Position numbers and translations under genes: made by a program
Notes under the pieces: generated by a model
Database searches by the model: none
What the model was told of the DNA's origin: nothing
What the model saw: the letters and a program-made list of their open reading frames with translations, nothing else
Assembly: GCF_011516645.4 (NCBI RefSeq)
Contig: NZ_CP088285.1
Location: forward strand, 2,870,501-2,934,500
Direction: 5' to 3'
DNA: 64,000 nt
Source of the DNA: Bradyrhizobium septentrionale
Lineage (GTDB): Bacteria; Pseudomonadota; Alphaproteobacteria; Rhizobiales; Xanthobacteraceae
Shown here: piece by piece, positions 41,480-51,451 of the stretch
Layout: each line of letters opens with the position of its first letter
Numbering within the stretch: the stretch's first letter is position 1

Positions 41480-42025
41480 CAATGCGATACCCTCCACGCT
41501 CATGCAGGATCGCAAATTGCGTCGTCAACCGAAATTCTGGAACCTGCGCTTGCCGCTGATGCTCCTCGTACAGCTTGATCAGCGGCTCGAGGCATTTGGG
41601 TCGAGCGGGGGGGCTTGATCGATAGCCATTTCGATCGTGCGCAAGGCCTCGATATCGCTCGGTTCGTAACAACTCTCTCAGCAAGAGCTTTGGTTTCCGC
41701 TGCCTTGCGCTCGCTCGATCGACATACCTCTGGATGACTGGCGTCGGCCTGACGGCTCCTTGTTGTACGCATCACGCGTGGGCAACCGATCTTCGAAAGA
41801 GTCAGATCAAAGTCATCTCGTAGCCCGTATTCCCTGGGACCGTCGAGATCCGTTCGGGATCGTCCTTCGATGTGCGCGGGAGGACATGATCGATCCGCAT
41901 CGTCTTGACGTAGTGTGGCTCGCCGTTGAGGTAACAGACCGCGCAAAGGACCGTGTAAACGGCAAACCTCTGCGCAGCCGTTAATTTGTATCCGACATTC
42001 GTTTCGCACCTGAAATTCCTTGGGC
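41480..42025 (-). pseudogene. HNH-endonuclease-like gene, multiply frameshifted
   Basis: Read on the minus strand, one frame gives YKLTAAQRFAVYTVLCAVCY, LNGEPHYVKTMRIDHVLPRT and SKDDPERISTVPGNTGYEMT before a stop. The CxxC and the DHVLP histidine are typical of HNH nucleases. Later pieces in other frames (FEDRLPTRDAYNKE; SERKAAETKALAE; YEEHQRQAQVPEFRLTTQF) look like its continuation. At least two frame changes break it. No single frame is functional. Confidence 0.6.
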
Positions 42026-42127
42026 GTTAACGAACCCGATATCAGCCGACCTAAGCCGCCTCAATTCGGTGTGAAATGGCTCGAAGTCGCTGCCGCTATA
42101 TCATCCCTTCTTGGGGTTAATAGTAGT

Positions 42128-42229
42128 TACCATTGCAAAGGCCGGCAGTCCCGGCGTGACCTGCACCTGCACGTCGACCGCGCGGGCCTCGATCCCCTCG
42201 AAAGCGACGGTAGAAACCCGCTGGACCAT
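42128..42229 (-). pseudogene. comM: comM, 5' fragment (first ~34 codons)
   Basis: The minus strand from ATG 42229 reads MVQRVSTVAFEGIEARAVDV then QVQVTPGLPAFA, the well-conserved N-terminus of ComM/YifB. After FAMV the expected GLPDKAV is replaced by TTINPKKG and a stop at 42101. The rest of the gene is missing until the C-terminal fragment at 18064-18480. Confidence 0.9.
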
Positions 42230-42295
42230 GCTGCCCCTATCTTCCGCCACCCAAGGTAGCGGAGCGGGCTGCCCAGCGCAAGAACATTAAGGGAA

Positions 42296-42327
42296 CATCC
42301 GGGGGCGACGTGCGCCGCCCCCGGATG
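42296..42327 (-). terminator. Strong hairpin after the MBL-fold gene
   Basis: CATCCGGGGGCG (42296-42307) and CGCCCCCGGATG (42316-42327) form a perfect 12-bp stem with an 8-base loop, 8 bp downstream of the metallo-beta-lactamase-fold gene. The T-tract on that side is weak, so it may act as a terminator or mRNA end-protecting structure. Confidence 0.65.
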
Positions 42328-42335
42328 CGCGGCGA

Positions 42336-43307
42336 TCACAGCATCATCTGCATCGGCTCGGGATAGTAGTGGAAGCCCTCGCCGACCTTGGCGACGTGGC
42401 CATAGCCCGGCCAGGCGAAGTGATAGGACATCACTGCCGTCTTGTTCGCGGCCAGCATCTCCAGCAGCTTGACCCGCGAGGCCGCCGCCTGCTTCGGGTC
42501 GGTGTCGTAGGAGAACTCCATCCGCGGCCGCTCCAGCAGCAGCACCGCGTGATGCGAGAGATCGCCGAGGAAGGCGAAGGATTTGCCGCCCGAGCTCACC
42601 ATGAAGATGGTGTGGCCCACGGTGTGGCCGGGCGCTGCGATCGCCTGCACGCCGGGCAGGAATTCCTGGCCATCCTTGAAGAACACGATGCGGTCGCGCA
42701 CCGGCAGCAGGTTCTTGCGGGCGTGCACGATGAAGTCCTTCAACGGACTGCCCATCTTGCCTTCGTCGGTCCAGAAATCGAGATCGCTCTGCGCGATGTA
42801 GTACTGCGCGTTCGGGAATAGCGGCTTGTTGTCGGCATCGACAATGCCGCCGATATGATCGATATGCGCATGCGACAGCACGACGGCGTCGATGTCCTCC
42901 GGCTTGATGCCGGCTTCCTTCATGCTCTTCTGCTGCCGGCCGGTGGTCTTGCCGAACAGTTGCGACGTGCCCATGCCGGTATCGAACAGGATCAGCTTGT
43001 CGCCGGTGTTGACGATCGGCGAGTTCTGCTCGAGCACGACATTGTCGGGCGAGAGGAAGTTGTCGGACAGCATCTTCTTCACTTCTTCCTTCGGCACGCC
43101 GGTGAAGGTGCCGGAGGGATCGCCGAGCGGCAGCGGGCCGTCGGAGACGACGGTCACTTCCGCATCGCCGAGCGTGAAACGGTGCCAATAGGGTGTCTGC
43201 GTGCCGAGTTTGGGAGCGCGCGCCTCGGCCGTGCCGCCGAGGATGGTGCTGGCGCCGAGACCGGCGCCAAGCGCGAGCAAGGATCGTCGTGAGACATTGA
43301 GCGTCAT
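42336..43307 (-). CDS. Tat-exported metallo-beta-lactamase-fold hydrolase
   Basis: The 323-residue protein starts with a twin-arginine signal (SRRSLLALGAGLGAS, cut after AEARA). The MBL metal motif HxHxDH is present as SHAHIDHIGG, and further ligands are in AAPGHTVGHT and GDLSHHAV. It resembles the quorum-quenching-lactonase/AttM-like and PQQ-linked MBL group, but the substrate is unknown. ATG 43307 has GGAGGAAG upstream; the open frame to 43412 crosses a non-coding stretch. It faces comM in the same direction. Confidence 0.9.
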   Translation of the reverse strand: MTLNVSRRSLLALGAGLGASTILGGTAEARAPKLGTQTPYWHRFTLGDAEVTVVSDGPLPLGDPSGTFTGVPKEEVKKMLSDNFLSPDNVVLEQNSPIVNTGDKLILFDTGMGTSQLFGKTTGRQQKSMKEAGIKPEDIDAVVLSHAHIDHIGGIVDADNKPLFPNAQYYIAQSDLDFWTDEGKMGSPLKDFIVHARKNLLPVRDRIVFFKDGQEFLPGVQAIAAPGHTVGHTIFMVSSGGKSFAFLGDLSHHAVLLLERPRMEFSYDTDPKQAAASRVKLLEMLAANKTAVMSYHFAWPGYGHVAKVGEGFHYYPEPMQMML

Positions 43308-43462
43308 AACGTCTTCCTCCACATTTTTTATGAGATTTTCGCGTTGATGCCTGCCCATTGACCCGCCGCTTGACCTGACGCAGGCAAGAGAATGCTGCCC
43401 TCGCCCGCGCAAGCTGGCAAGAAGAATAAGGCGAACGCTGGCGCGGTCGAACGCTGGCTAAA

Positions 43463-43508
43463 GCATGATCCGGAAAAGTGTGACGCGGTTTTCCGAAAAG
43501 ATCATGCT
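43463..43508. repeat. GATCCGGAAAAG palindrome
   Basis: GCATGATCCGGAAAAG...CTTTTCGGAAAAC-like arm ending GATCATGC forms an inverted pair, same family as 10633-10677. Confidence 0.8.
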
Positions 43509-43521
43509 CAAACAAGAGGCT

Positions 43522-43560
43522 AAAGCGCGATGATGATTCAACCCGATCTCATCGCGCTTT
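43522..43560. repeat. AAAGCGCGATGA palindrome
   Basis: AAAGCGCGATGA and TCATCGCGCTTT form a 12-bp perfect stem with a 15-base loop. It follows the previous repeat in the space between gshB and the MBL-fold gene. Confidence 0.8.
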
Positions 43561-43596
43561 GGAATTCAGCCAGCATGTGCGGCGCACAAGGGAGGG

Positions 43597-44544
43597 TTAT
43601 TTGGCGGCGCGCTTCTTCTCGACGGCATCCCAGACCCTGGCCGCGACGTCGGGGCCGTTGAGCCGCTGAATGGCGCGGATGCCGGTCGGCGAGGTGACGT
43701 TGATCTCGGTGAGATTGCCGTCGATCACGTCGATGCCGACGAACAGCAGGCCAAGTTCGCGCAGCGCGGGCCCGACGGTGGCGCAGATTTCGCGCTCGCG
43801 ATCCGAGAGCTCGGTCGCCGCGGCCGCGCCGCCGCGCACCATGTTGGAGCGCAGGTCATCCGGCGCCGGCACGCGGTTGACGGCGCCGGCGAATTCGCCG
43901 TCGACCAGGATGATGCGCTTGTCGCCATGCTTCACCTCGGGGAGGAAGCGCTGGATCACCCAGGGCTCCTTGAAGGTGACCGAGAACATGTCGAACAGCG
44001 AGCCGAAATTCATGTCCTGCGGCATCACGCGGAACACCGCGGCGCCGCCATGGCCGTGCAACGGTTTCATGACGACGGCGCCATGCTGATCGCGGAATGC
44101 GTTGATCTCGTCGAGGTCGCGCGAGATCAGGGTCGGCGGCATCAGCTGCGGGAAATTCATCACGAACAGCTTTTCCGGCGCGTTGCGCACGCTGGCCGGG
44201 TCGTTGACCACCAGCGTCTTCGGATGGATGCGCTCGAGGAAATGGGTCGAGGTGATATAGGCGAGGTCGAACGGCGGATCCTGCCGCAGCAGCACGACGT
44301 CGAAGCCGTTGAGCGCCTCGCGCTTCGGTTCGCCCAGCGTGAAGTGATTGCCGACCTCGTCGCGCACGGTGAGAGGCTGCACCGGCGCCACCAGCTCCTC
44401 GCCGCGCAGCGACAGTCTATCCGGCGTGTAGTAGGAAATGCCGTGGCCGCGCTTCTGCGCCTCGAGCAGCAGCGCAAAGGTGGAATCGCCGCGGATGTTG
44501 ATGCGCGCGATGGGATCCATCTGGACGGCGATCTTCAATTTCAT
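43597..44544 (-). CDS. gshB: Glutathione synthetase
   Basis: GshB joins glycine to gamma-glutamylcysteine, using ATP. The 315-residue ATP-grasp protein begins [20 protein letters not shown] and has the conserved [25 protein letters not shown] glycine-rich ATP loop, [20 protein letters not shown] and [13 protein letters not shown] segments. It lies 30 bp downstream of yraN, same strand. Confidence 0.98.
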   Translation of the reverse strand: MKLKIAVQMDPIARINIRGDSTFALLLEAQKRGHGISYYTPDRLSLRGEELVAPVQPLTVRDEVGNHFTLGEPKREALNGFDVVLLRQDPPFDLAYITSTHFLERIHPKTLVVNDPASVRNAPEKLFVMNFPQLMPPTLISRDLDEINAFRDQHGAVVMKPLHGHGGAAVFRVMPQDMNFGSLFDMFSVTFKEPWVIQRFLPEVKHGDKRIILVDGEFAGAVNRVPAPDDLRSNMVRGGAAAATELSDREREICATVGPALRELGLLFVGIDVIDGNLTEINVTSPTGIRAIQRLNGPDVAARVWDAVEKKRAAK

Positions 44545-44574
44545 AAGCGTATCCCGCGAGGTCTGGAGGTAACT

Positions 44575-44958
44575 TTAAGGGCTGGCGTCGAATGCCGCTA
44601 ACAGATGGCGCGGCAGGCTCTTCGGCGCAATCAGAACGGCGTCGAATCTGAGATCAAATTCGGCATGCTCGGGATGCGCCATCAGCCAGGCCTGGGCGGC
44701 ATTGACGATGCGCTGCTGCTGGCGCGGCGTCACCGCATAGGCGGCGTCATCGAGGCTGGCGCGAGCCTTGACCTCGACGAAGGCGAGCAGATTGCGCCGC
44801 CGCACCACCAGATCGATCTCGCCATAGGGGGTGCGGAAGCGTCTTGCAAGGATGCGATAGCCCTTCGCGATCAAAAGGGCTGCGGCGCGGCTTTCGGCCG
44901 ATATGCCGGTGCGGAACGCCGCGACGCGCTCGGGCGAGGCGCTGTCAGTCTTCGCCAT
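44575..44958 (-). CDS. yraN: YraN family (UPF0102) putative endonuclease
   Basis: The 127-residue product shows the UPF0102 pattern: [20 protein letters not shown] with the GEIDLV catalytic-like motif, then [20 protein letters not shown] with the ExK of restriction-enzyme-like folds. The role is unknown. The start at 44958 ([12 protein letters not shown]) overlaps the end of rsmI by 14 bp, a common pairing. Confidence 0.92.
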   Translation of the reverse strand: MAKTDSASPERVAAFRTGISAESRAAALLIAKGYRILARRFRTPYGEIDLVVRRRNLLAFVEVKARASLDDAAYAVTPRQQQRIVNAAQAWLMAHPEHAEFDLRFDAVLIAPKSLPRHLLAAFDASP

Positions 44959-45901
44959 TGTCGTCCCCGGCTGTTTTCGCCAGCTCGAGGGCGCGGGCGT
45001 AGACCTCGCGGCGCGGCCGGCCCGACAGTTCGACCGCGTGCGCGACCGCATCCTTGACGCTGCCGCGCGCAAGCTGCCCGCGCAGCAGATCGTCGAGTGC
45101 GTCCTGGTCCATCACGCCGGCATCATCGGCCGGCGGTCCGACGACCAGCACGAATTCGCCGCGGGTCTCCAGCGCGTCCGCGCCTGCCGCGAGCTCGGCG
45201 ACCGGCGCGCGCTTGACCTCCTCGTGCAGCTTGGTCAGCTCGCGGCAGATTGCGGCATCGCGCCCGCCCATGATCGCAGCGAGATCACGCAGCGTGTCCT
45301 GCACGCGATTGCCCGATTCGAACATCACGAGCGTCGCATCGATCCGCGCCAGCTCGGTGAGCCTCGCGCGTCGCGCCTGCTCCTTCGTTGGCAAAAATCC
45401 CTCGAAGAAGAACCGGTCGGTCGGCAGCGCCGCGACCGACAGCGCCGTCAACACCGACGACGGCCCCGGCACCGCGATGACGGCATGCCCGGCGGCGCAG
45501 ACCTCACGCACCAGCTTGAAGCCGGGATCTGAGATCAGCGGCGTACCGGCGTCCGAGACCAGCGCGATCGAGGCGCCCTGCGCCAGCCGCTCCAGGATCT
45601 TCGGCCGCGCCTGCGCGGCGTTGTGCTCGTGATAGGGCGCAAGCTCGGCGGTGATCGCGTAACGCTCGGTCAGCCGGCGCGTGATTCGGGTGTCCTCGCA
45701 GGCGATGACGTCGACGCCCGCCAGCGTCTCCAGCGCGCGCAGGGTGATGTCGGAGAGATTTCCGATCGGGGTCGCGACCAGATGGAGCCCGGGCGTAGCC
45801 CTTGGCGCGGCCAGCAGCTGGCCGCCGATCGAAAAGGTTTTGGCCGCAGCGCCCGCCGCCGTGGCGTCCGGACTGTGGAGGGAACTGGCTTTTGCGCGCA
45901 T
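44945..45901 (-). CDS. rsmI: 16S rRNA (cytidine-1402 2'-O)-methyltransferase
   Basis: RsmI methylates the ribose of C1402 in the ribosomal P site. [20 protein letters not shown] opens the tetrapyrrole-methylase fold; [34 protein letters not shown] and [20 protein letters not shown] are the conserved blocks. The 318 residues include an N-terminal extension of about 35. Its frame overlaps yraN. Confidence 0.97.
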   Translation of the reverse strand: MRAKASSLHSPDATAAGAAAKTFSIGGQLLAAPRATPGLHLVATPIGNLSDITLRALETLAGVDVIACEDTRITRRLTERYAITAELAPYHEHNAAQARPKILERLAQGASIALVSDAGTPLISDPGFKLVREVCAAGHAVIAVPGPSSVLTALSVAALPTDRFFFEGFLPTKEQARRARLTELARIDATLVMFESGNRVQDTLRDLAAIMGGRDAAICRELTKLHEEVKRAPVAELAAGADALETRGEFVLVVGPPADDAGVMDQDALDDLLRGQLARGSVKDAVAHAVELSGRPRREVYARALELAKTAGDDNGED

Positions 45902-46118
45902 AATGCCAATCTAGAGGGATGGCAGCGCTTGCGCCACACCCGCAGGGGTGTTGCTTGAAGGTCGCTGCTCCGGAAATGTGGGTCGCGGCAACGGCGCCGC
46001 GGGGCCATAATCCTTTTGTTCCGGTTAACTATTCGCCGACAATATGCCTGAATCCACCCGCCTCATCAGAGCTGGATGGAGTCCTGGCCGATCATGGTCG
46101 GCCAAGAGAAGAGAGACG

Positions 46119-47333
46119 ATGGAAGGCCCGCACCACTACAAGTCCCCGCCGTCGGGCACGACCCGGCGGACTGCACTTGGCCTTATCCTGGGCGCGCCGC
46201 TGCTGTCGGCCTGCTCCGGAATCCAGCAAAGCCTGAGCCAGTTTTCCAGCCCGTTCGGCGGCGGCCAGGATGCAGGGCCCGCCGGCCCGCAGCAACAGCC
46301 GCAAGCGGTCGGTACCGGGCAAGTCAAGATCGGGCTGATCCTGCCGCTGTCGGCGTCCGGCAATGCCGGGCTCGCCGCCCAGTCGATGCGGAACGCCGCC
46401 GAGATGGCGCTGGCGGAATTTCAGAACCCGAACATTCAGCTGCTGATCAAGGACGATGGCGGCAGTTCGCAAGGCGCGGCGCAGGGCACCCAGCAGGCGC
46501 TGTCCGAAGGCGCCGAGATCATTCTGGGACCGCTGTTCGCGGGCTCGGTGCCGGCCACCGCGCAACTGACGCGGCCGCGCGGGACCTCGGTGATCGCATT
46601 CTCGACCGATTCAAGCGTGGCCGGACGCGGCGTCTATCTCTTGAGCTTCCTGCCGGAGTCCGACATCAACCGGATCGTCGACTATTCGGCCGGGATCGGT
46701 AAGCGCTCGTTCGCTGCGATGGTGCCCGACAACGCCTATGGCAATGTGGTCGAGGCCGCGTTCAAGCAGGCGGTCGGCCGCAAGAACGGCCGCGTCGTCG
46801 CGTTCGAGAAATACGGCGCCGATCGCGCAACGCCGGCACGGACCGTGGCGCAGGCGCTCGGCCAGGCTGATGCGCTGCTGATCGCCGACGATGGCGATTC
46901 GGTCGTCGCGACCGCCGATGCGCTGACCGCTGCCGGCGCCAATCTGCGCAACATCCAGCTGCTCGGCACCGGGCTGTGGGACAATCCGCGGGTGTTCGCG
47001 AGCCCCGTGCTGCAGGGCGGGCTCTATGCCGCGCCCGATCCGTCCGGATTCCGCAGCTTCGCCGGTCGCTATCGCGCCAAATATGGCGGCGAGCCGGTGC
47101 GTACCGCGACGCTGGCCTATGATGCCGTCGCGCTGATGGCGGCGCTGGCGCGCACCCAAGGCGCGCAACGCTTCGCGCCGGAGACGCTGACCAATCCATC
47201 CGGCTTTGCCGGTATCGATGGTCTGTTCCGCTTCCGCTCCGACGGCACCAATGAGCGCGGCCTGGCGGTCATGAAGGTGGCGTCCGGCGGCGGCACGCCG
47301 GTTGCGGGCTCGCCGAAGAGTTTTGGGGCTTAG
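46119..47333 (+). CDS. Penicillin-binding protein activator-like lipoprotein (LpoA-type)
   Basis: From ATG 46119 the protein has 404 residues with a lipobox LLSAC (C32) after a Tat-like TTRRTALGLILGAP stretch. The mature domain has a type I periplasmic-binding fold: VKIGLILPLSASGNAGLAAQ, SEGAEIILGPLFAGSVPATA and RSFAAMVPDNAYGNVVEAAF. The family acts in outer-membrane stimulation of penicillin-binding protein 1A in enterics; in rhizobia the role is inferred. It runs opposite to rsmI across 217 bp that hold both promoters. Confidence 0.9.
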   Translation: MEGPHHYKSPPSGTTRRTALGLILGAPLLSACSGIQQSLSQFSSPFGGGQDAGPAGPQQQPQAVGTGQVKIGLILPLSASGNAGLAAQSMRNAAEMALAEFQNPNIQLLIKDDGGSSQGAAQGTQQALSEGAEIILGPLFAGSVPATAQLTRPRGTSVIAFSTDSSVAGRGVYLLSFLPESDINRIVDYSAGIGKRSFAAMVPDNAYGNVVEAAFKQAVGRKNGRVVAFEKYGADRATPARTVAQALGQADALLIADDGDSVVATADALTAAGANLRNIQLLGTGLWDNPRVFASPVLQGGLYAAPDPSGFRSFAGRYRAKYGGEPVRTATLAYDAVALMAALARTQGAQRFAPETLTNPSGFAGIDGLFRFRSDGTNERGLAVMKVASGGGTPVAGSPKSFGA

Positions 47334-47427
47334 TTTTCGTCAGGCGGTCAAGCTGCCTTGTCGAGCGCCGGCACCCGCCAGCTACTTTGCATGGGGTTGT
47401 TTTCGATATTTTGGCAGCGTGCACGCA

Positions 47428-47476
47428 GAGCGTTTTCGAGCGAAGTGGATGCCGGTTCGCGTGAAGAAAACGCGTC
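47428..47476. repeat. GCGTTTTC...GAAGAAAACGC repeat
   Basis: GAGCGTTTTCGAGCGAAGTGG and CGGTTCGCGTGAAGAAAACGC are related in reverse to the repeat at 17998-18063. Its position between the lipoprotein gene and convergent hemW suits a bidirectional terminator. Confidence 0.7.
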
Positions 47477-47487
47477 AAAACAAGAAT

Positions 47488-47529
47488 CTAGAGCCCCGTT
47501 CCGATTCATCGGAACGGGATAGGCTCTAG
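47488..47529. repeat. CTAGAGCCCCGTTCCGAT palindrome
   Basis: CTAGAGCCCCGTTCCGAT and ATCGGAACGGGATAGGCTCTAG are inverted copies forming a long hairpin; its last bases include the hemW stop codon. Confidence 0.75.
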
Positions 47530-48683
47530 GCGGCGAGATCTGCGACGACCGCGTCGAGCACCGGGAATCCCGACTTCGTGACGCGCAACCGTCCGTCGGC
47601 GTCGACGGCGATCGCGCCTTCCTCGCGCAGCATTGTGATCCGCTGCGGGTCGAGCTGGCGGCCGGACAGTGCCGCATAGCGCTTGGGATCGATGCCCTCG
47701 GCGAGCCGCAGCCCCATCAGCAAAAATTCGTCGGCGCGCTCTTCGCTGTTGAGGCTGTCATCGGTGACGACGCCGTGACCGCGTTCCTCGACATTCAACA
47801 GCCACGCCTCGGGGCGCCGCTCGGTCGCGGTCGCGTGCCTGACGCCATCGATGTCGAGCCGGCCATGCGCGCCGGGGCCGATGCCGGCATATTCCTCGCC
47901 GCGCCAGTAGACGAGGTTGTGCTTGCACTCCGCCCCAGTGCGGGCGTGATTGGAGATCTCGTAGGCCGGCAATCCCTCGCGGGCGCAGACTTCTTGTGTC
48001 ACGTCGTAGAGTGCGCGCGCGGTCGCTTCGTCCGGCGTCTGCAATTTGCCGGCGGCATGCAGCCCGAAGAACGGCGTGCCTTCCTCGATCGTGAGCTGAT
48101 AGAGCGACAGATGCTCGGCGGCTTCCGAGATTGCCTGCTTCAACTCGCTCGCCCACATCTGCGGCGACTGGTCGGGCCGCGCATAGATCAGATCGAACGA
48201 GTAACGGTCGAACGCGCTTCGCGCGATCGCAACCGCGTCGAGCGCCTCGCGCGCGGTGTGCAGGCGGCCCAATGCCTTCAGCGAGGCGTCGTCCAGCGCC
48301 TGCACGCCGAGCGAGACGCGGTTGACGCCGGCTACGCGATAGCCGCGAAAGCGCGTCGCCTCGACGCTGGTCGGGTTGGCCTCGAGCGTGACCTCGACGT
48401 CGCGCGCCACCGACCAATGCTTGCCGATCGCATCGAGCACGGCGCCGACGGTCTGCGGCTGCATCAGCGAAGGCGTGCCACCGCCGAGGAAGATCGAAGT
48501 GACCTCGCGCCCCGGCACCCGCGCGGCCGTGGTCTCGATCTCGCGGGCGAACGCGCGCACGAAGCGCTCCTCATCGATGGGCGCATGCCGCACGTGGCTG
48601 TTGAAATCGCAATACGGGCATTTTGACAGGCAGAACGGCCAGTGCACGTAGACGCCGAAGGCTTTTCGTTCAGCGTGGCTCAA
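47526..48683 (-). CDS. hemW: Radical SAM heme chaperone HemW
   Basis: HemW transfers heme and was formerly taken for an oxygen-independent coproporphyrinogen oxidase. The 385-residue protein has the radical SAM cysteines CLSKCPYC in [16 protein letters not shown], the SAM-binding GGGTPSLM segment and [20 protein letters not shown]. It lacks the extra N-terminal arm of HemN, as is usual for HemW. Its start overlaps the rdgB end by 14 bp. Confidence 0.95.
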   Translation of the reverse strand: MSHAERKAFGVYVHWPFCLSKCPYCDFNSHVRHAPIDEERFVRAFAREIETTAARVPGREVTSIFLGGGTPSLMQPQTVGAVLDAIGKHWSVARDVEVTLEANPTSVEATRFRGYRVAGVNRVSLGVQALDDASLKALGRLHTAREALDAVAIARSAFDRYSFDLIYARPDQSPQMWASELKQAISEAAEHLSLYQLTIEEGTPFFGLHAAGKLQTPDEATARALYDVTQEVCAREGLPAYEISNHARTGAECKHNLVYWRGEEYAGIGPGAHGRLDIDGVRHATATERRPEAWLLNVEERGHGVVTDDSLNSEERADEFLLMGLRLAEGIDPKRYAALSGRQLDPQRITMLREEGAIAVDADGRLRVTKSGFPVLDAVVADLAA

Positions 48684-49305
48684 GGCAGATCTCCGCGAGC
48701 TTCACGAAGGCGCGGGCGCGATGCGACAGGCCGAGCCCTAGCGGCGGCAGGCCGTGCTTCTCGATGCTGGTCATCTCGCCGAAGGTCCGCGTATGGCCGT
48801 CGGGCAGGAAGGCCGGATCATAGCCGAAGCCGGCGGTGCCGCGTGGCGGCCAAACCAGGGTTCCATCGGCCCGGGCCTCGACCTCTTCGAGATGGTCGTC
48901 GGGCCACGCCACGCACAGCGCGGAGACGAAATGCGCGCCTCGGCGGTCCGGCGCGGTGGCGCCGCGCTCCTGCAGCAGCCGCTCGATCCGCGTCATCGCC
49001 GCCATGAAATCCTTGCCCTCGCCGGCCCAGCGCGCCGAGTAGATCCCGGGTGCGCCGTCGAGCGCGTCGACCACGAGGCCGGAATCGTCGGCAAACGCGG
49101 GTAGTCCGGTCGCCTTCGCCGCTGATATCGCCTTGATCGCCGCATTGGTGCGAAAACTGTCGCCGGTCTCCTCGGGTTCGGCGAGGCCGAGCTCGCCGGC
49201 CGACACCGCCTCCACGCCGTGCGGCGCCAGCAGTTCCCGCATCTCGGCGAGCTTGCCGGGATTATGGGTGGCGATGACGAGCCTTCCGGTGATTCGGCGA
49301 TGCAT
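48670..49305 (-). CDS. rdgB: dITP/XTP pyrophosphatase
   Basis: RdgB removes deaminated purine nucleotides (dITP, XTP) from the pool. From ATG 49305 the protein has 211 residues: [74 protein letters not shown] and GLSHRARAF are all family blocks. It is followed by hemW with overlap and preceded by rph after 11 bp. Confidence 0.97.
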   Translation of the reverse strand: MHRRITGRLVIATHNPGKLAEMRELLAPHGVEAVSAGELGLAEPEETGDSFRTNAAIKAISAAKATGLPAFADDSGLVVDALDGAPGIYSARWAGEGKDFMAAMTRIERLLQERGATAPDRRGAHFVSALCVAWPDDHLEEVEARADGTLVWPPRGTAGFGYDPAFLPDGHTRTFGEMTSIEKHGLPPLGLGLSHRARAFVKLAEICLEPR

Positions 49306-49316
49306 GACCAATCTGA

Positions 49317-50030
49317 CTACGCCACCGCGATCTTTTGCAAGTCGACCAGACGCGCGACACCTTTGCGCGCCAGCGCCATCAGCGCCAGGAATTCGCCTTC
49401 CGAGAACGGCGTCTTCTCGGCGGTGCCCTGCACCTCGATGATGCGGCCGTCGCCGGTCATGACGAAGTTGGCGTCGGTGTCGGCCTCGGAATCCTCGGCA
49501 TAGTCGAGGTCGAGGACCGGTGTGCCCTGGTAGATGCCGCAGGAGATCGCCGCCACATTGTCGCGCAACACGTTGGCTTTCAGCATGTTGCGGGTCTTCA
49601 TCCAGTTGATGCAGTCGGCCAGCGCCACCCAGGCACCGGTGATCGAGGCGGTGCGGGTGCCGCCATCGGCCTGGATGACGTCGCAATCGACTGTGATCTG
49701 GCGCTCGCCGAGCGCCTCCAGATCGACGGCCGCGCGCAGCGAGCGGCCGATCAGCCGCTGGATCTCGACCGTGCGCCCGCCCTGCTTGCCGGCGGAGGCC
49801 TCGCGGCGGGTGCGTTCCAGGGTGGCGCGCGGCAGCATGCCGTATTCGGCGGTCACCCAGCCGCGGCCCTGGCCCTTCAGCCAGGGCGGCAGCCGCTCTT
49901 CCAGCGTGGCGGTCACGAGCACATGGGTGTCGCCGAATTTCACCATGCAGGAACCCTCGGCATATTTAACGACGCCGCGTTCCAGCGACACGGGACGCAG
50001 TTCATCGGGCGCACGGCGGCTTGGCCGCAT
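49317..50030 (-). CDS. rph: Ribonuclease PH
   Basis: RNase PH trims tRNA 3' ends phosphorolytically. The 237-residue protein begins [20 protein letters not shown] and has [40 protein letters not shown] and [22 protein letters not shown] 50030 has GGAGGATTT upstream. It diverges from hrcA, with 170 bp between, the common arrangement in alphaproteobacteria. Confidence 0.97.
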   Translation of the reverse strand: MRPSRRAPDELRPVSLERGVVKYAEGSCMVKFGDTHVLVTATLEERLPPWLKGQGRGWVTAEYGMLPRATLERTRREASAGKQGGRTVEIQRLIGRSLRAAVDLEALGERQITVDCDVIQADGGTRTASITGAWVALADCINWMKTRNMLKANVLRDNVAAISCGIYQGTPVLDLDYAEDSEADTDANFVMTGDGRIIEVQGTAEKTPFSEGEFLALMALARKGVARLVDLQKIAVA

Positions 50031-50200
50031 GAAATCCTCCAAGAATCCGAGATATATGGCTGGGCGTGCTTGTAGGAGGGGGAACGGGCAGCGGCAAGGG
50101 TTTTCGGCCCCGGGTTGGCCCGGTACCGGGGGGCTGAATGCATGCTTGTCACCGGCCTCCGGGAGCGACAAATTAGGCAGCAATTGTGAGGGACTGGAGT

Positions 50201-51289
50201 GTGACTCATCACGATCCGATTGGCCTGATCGCACCGCATGCGGGGCTCGCCCAGCTCAACGAGCGGTCGCGCGACATTTTTCGCCAAATCGTCGAGAGCT
50301 ACCTTGCGACCGGTGAGCCGGTCGGCTCGCGCAACATCTCGCGTCTGATCGCATTACCGTTGTCACCGGCCTCGGTCCGCAACGTGATGTCGGACCTCGA
50401 GCAGCTCGGCCTGATCTATGCGCCGCACACCTCGGCGGGCCGGCTGCCGACCGAACTCGGCCTGCGTTTCTTCGTCGACGCCCTGATGCAGGTCGGCGAC
50501 CTCACCGAGGCCGAGCGGCAATCGATCCAGACCCAGCTTGCCGCCGTCGGCCGTGCGCAATCCGTCGAGGCGGCGCTTGGCGAAGCGCTGACGCAGCTGT
50601 CGGGGCTGACCCGTGCCGCGGCGGTGGTGCTGACGCAAAAGTCGAATGCGCGGCTGAAGCATATCGAATTCGTGCGGCTGGAGCCGGAGAAGGCGCTGGT
50701 CGTGCTGGTCGGCGAAGACGGCCAGGTCGAAAACCGTGTACTGGCGCTGCCGCCGGGCGTGCCGTCCTCGGCGCTGACCGAAGCGACCAATTTCCTCAAT
50801 GCGCGGATTCGCGGCCGGACGCTGGCCGAAGCGCGGCTCGAGCTCGAGACGGCGTTGACGCAAAACCGCGCCGAGCTCGACCAGCTCACGCAAAAAGTCG
50901 TCGCGGCCGGCATCGCGAGCTGGTCCGGCGGCGCGAACGAGGACCGCCAGCTGATCGTGCGCGGCCACGCCAATCTGCTCGAGGATCTGCACGCGCTCGA
51001 CGATCTCGAGCGCATCAAGTCGCTGTTCGACGATCTCGAGACCAAGCGCGGCGTGATCGATCTGCTCGGCCGCGCCGAACGCGGCGAAGGCGTGCGGATT
51101 TTCATCGGTTCGGAGAACAAGCTGTTCTCGCTGTCGGGTTCCTCCACCATCATCGCGCCATACGGCGACGCCCAGGGCCGGATCGTCGGCGTGCTCGGCG
51201 TGATCGGACCGACGCGGCTGAACTATGCGCGGGTGATCCCGACGGTGGATTATGCCGCGCGGATCGTCAGCAAGATGCTGGGTGGCTGA
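50201..51289 (+). CDS. hrcA: Heat-shock repressor HrcA
   Basis: HrcA represses groESL-type operons by binding CIRCE elements. The N-terminal winged helix is seen in [20 protein letters not shown] and [20 protein letters not shown]. The GAF-like core and the C-terminal [19 protein letters not shown] block follow. GTG 50201 gives the usual start and a 362-residue protein; GTG 50186 is an alternative. I see no CIRCE inverted repeat in the window, so its targets lie elsewhere. Confidence 0.96.
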   Translation: MTHHDPIGLIAPHAGLAQLNERSRDIFRQIVESYLATGEPVGSRNISRLIALPLSPASVRNVMSDLEQLGLIYAPHTSAGRLPTELGLRFFVDALMQVGDLTEAERQSIQTQLAAVGRAQSVEAALGEALTQLSGLTRAAAVVLTQKSNARLKHIEFVRLEPEKALVVLVGEDGQVENRVLALPPGVPSSALTEATNFLNARIRGRTLAEARLELETALTQNRAELDQLTQKVVAAGIASWSGGANEDRQLIVRGHANLLEDLHALDDLERIKSLFDDLETKRGVIDLLGRAERGEGVRIFIGSENKLFSLSGSSTIIAPYGDAQGRIVGVLGVIGPTRLNYARVIPTVDYAARIVSKMLGG

Positions 51290-51451
51290 TCGGAGCGAAA
51301 TTCGGTTTCATTTGACGGGTTTCCTGACGCGAAGTGGAGGTGCGCTGGCCCTAACCGGTATGTTGCGCTTGATTTTCGCCGCTCAAAGCACGATATCCCG
51401 GGCAGCAATCCCCAAGATTTGAACCGACGCGAGTTTTCGAGAAGGTAAGCC

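Larger units (their letters stand above)
18481..42127. other. Accessory island splitting comM
   Basis: Both sides carry pieces of the same minus-strand gene, comM: the 3' part ends at about 18480 and the 5' part begins at about 42128. Everything between is absent from the ordinary comM context. It is richer in A+T, in very small genes, in pseudogenes and in FixK-type boxes than the flanks. I found no integrase, tRNA target or direct repeat at the edges. The IS66 copy at the left edge probably removed the central part of comM in a later deletion. Confidence 0.85.

Noticed and set aside
18470..42140. Attachment-site direct repeats or an integrase at the island edges
   Set aside because: I compared the two comM junctions and found no shared repeat, and no integrase or tRNA gene is in the island; the mechanism of entry stays open.
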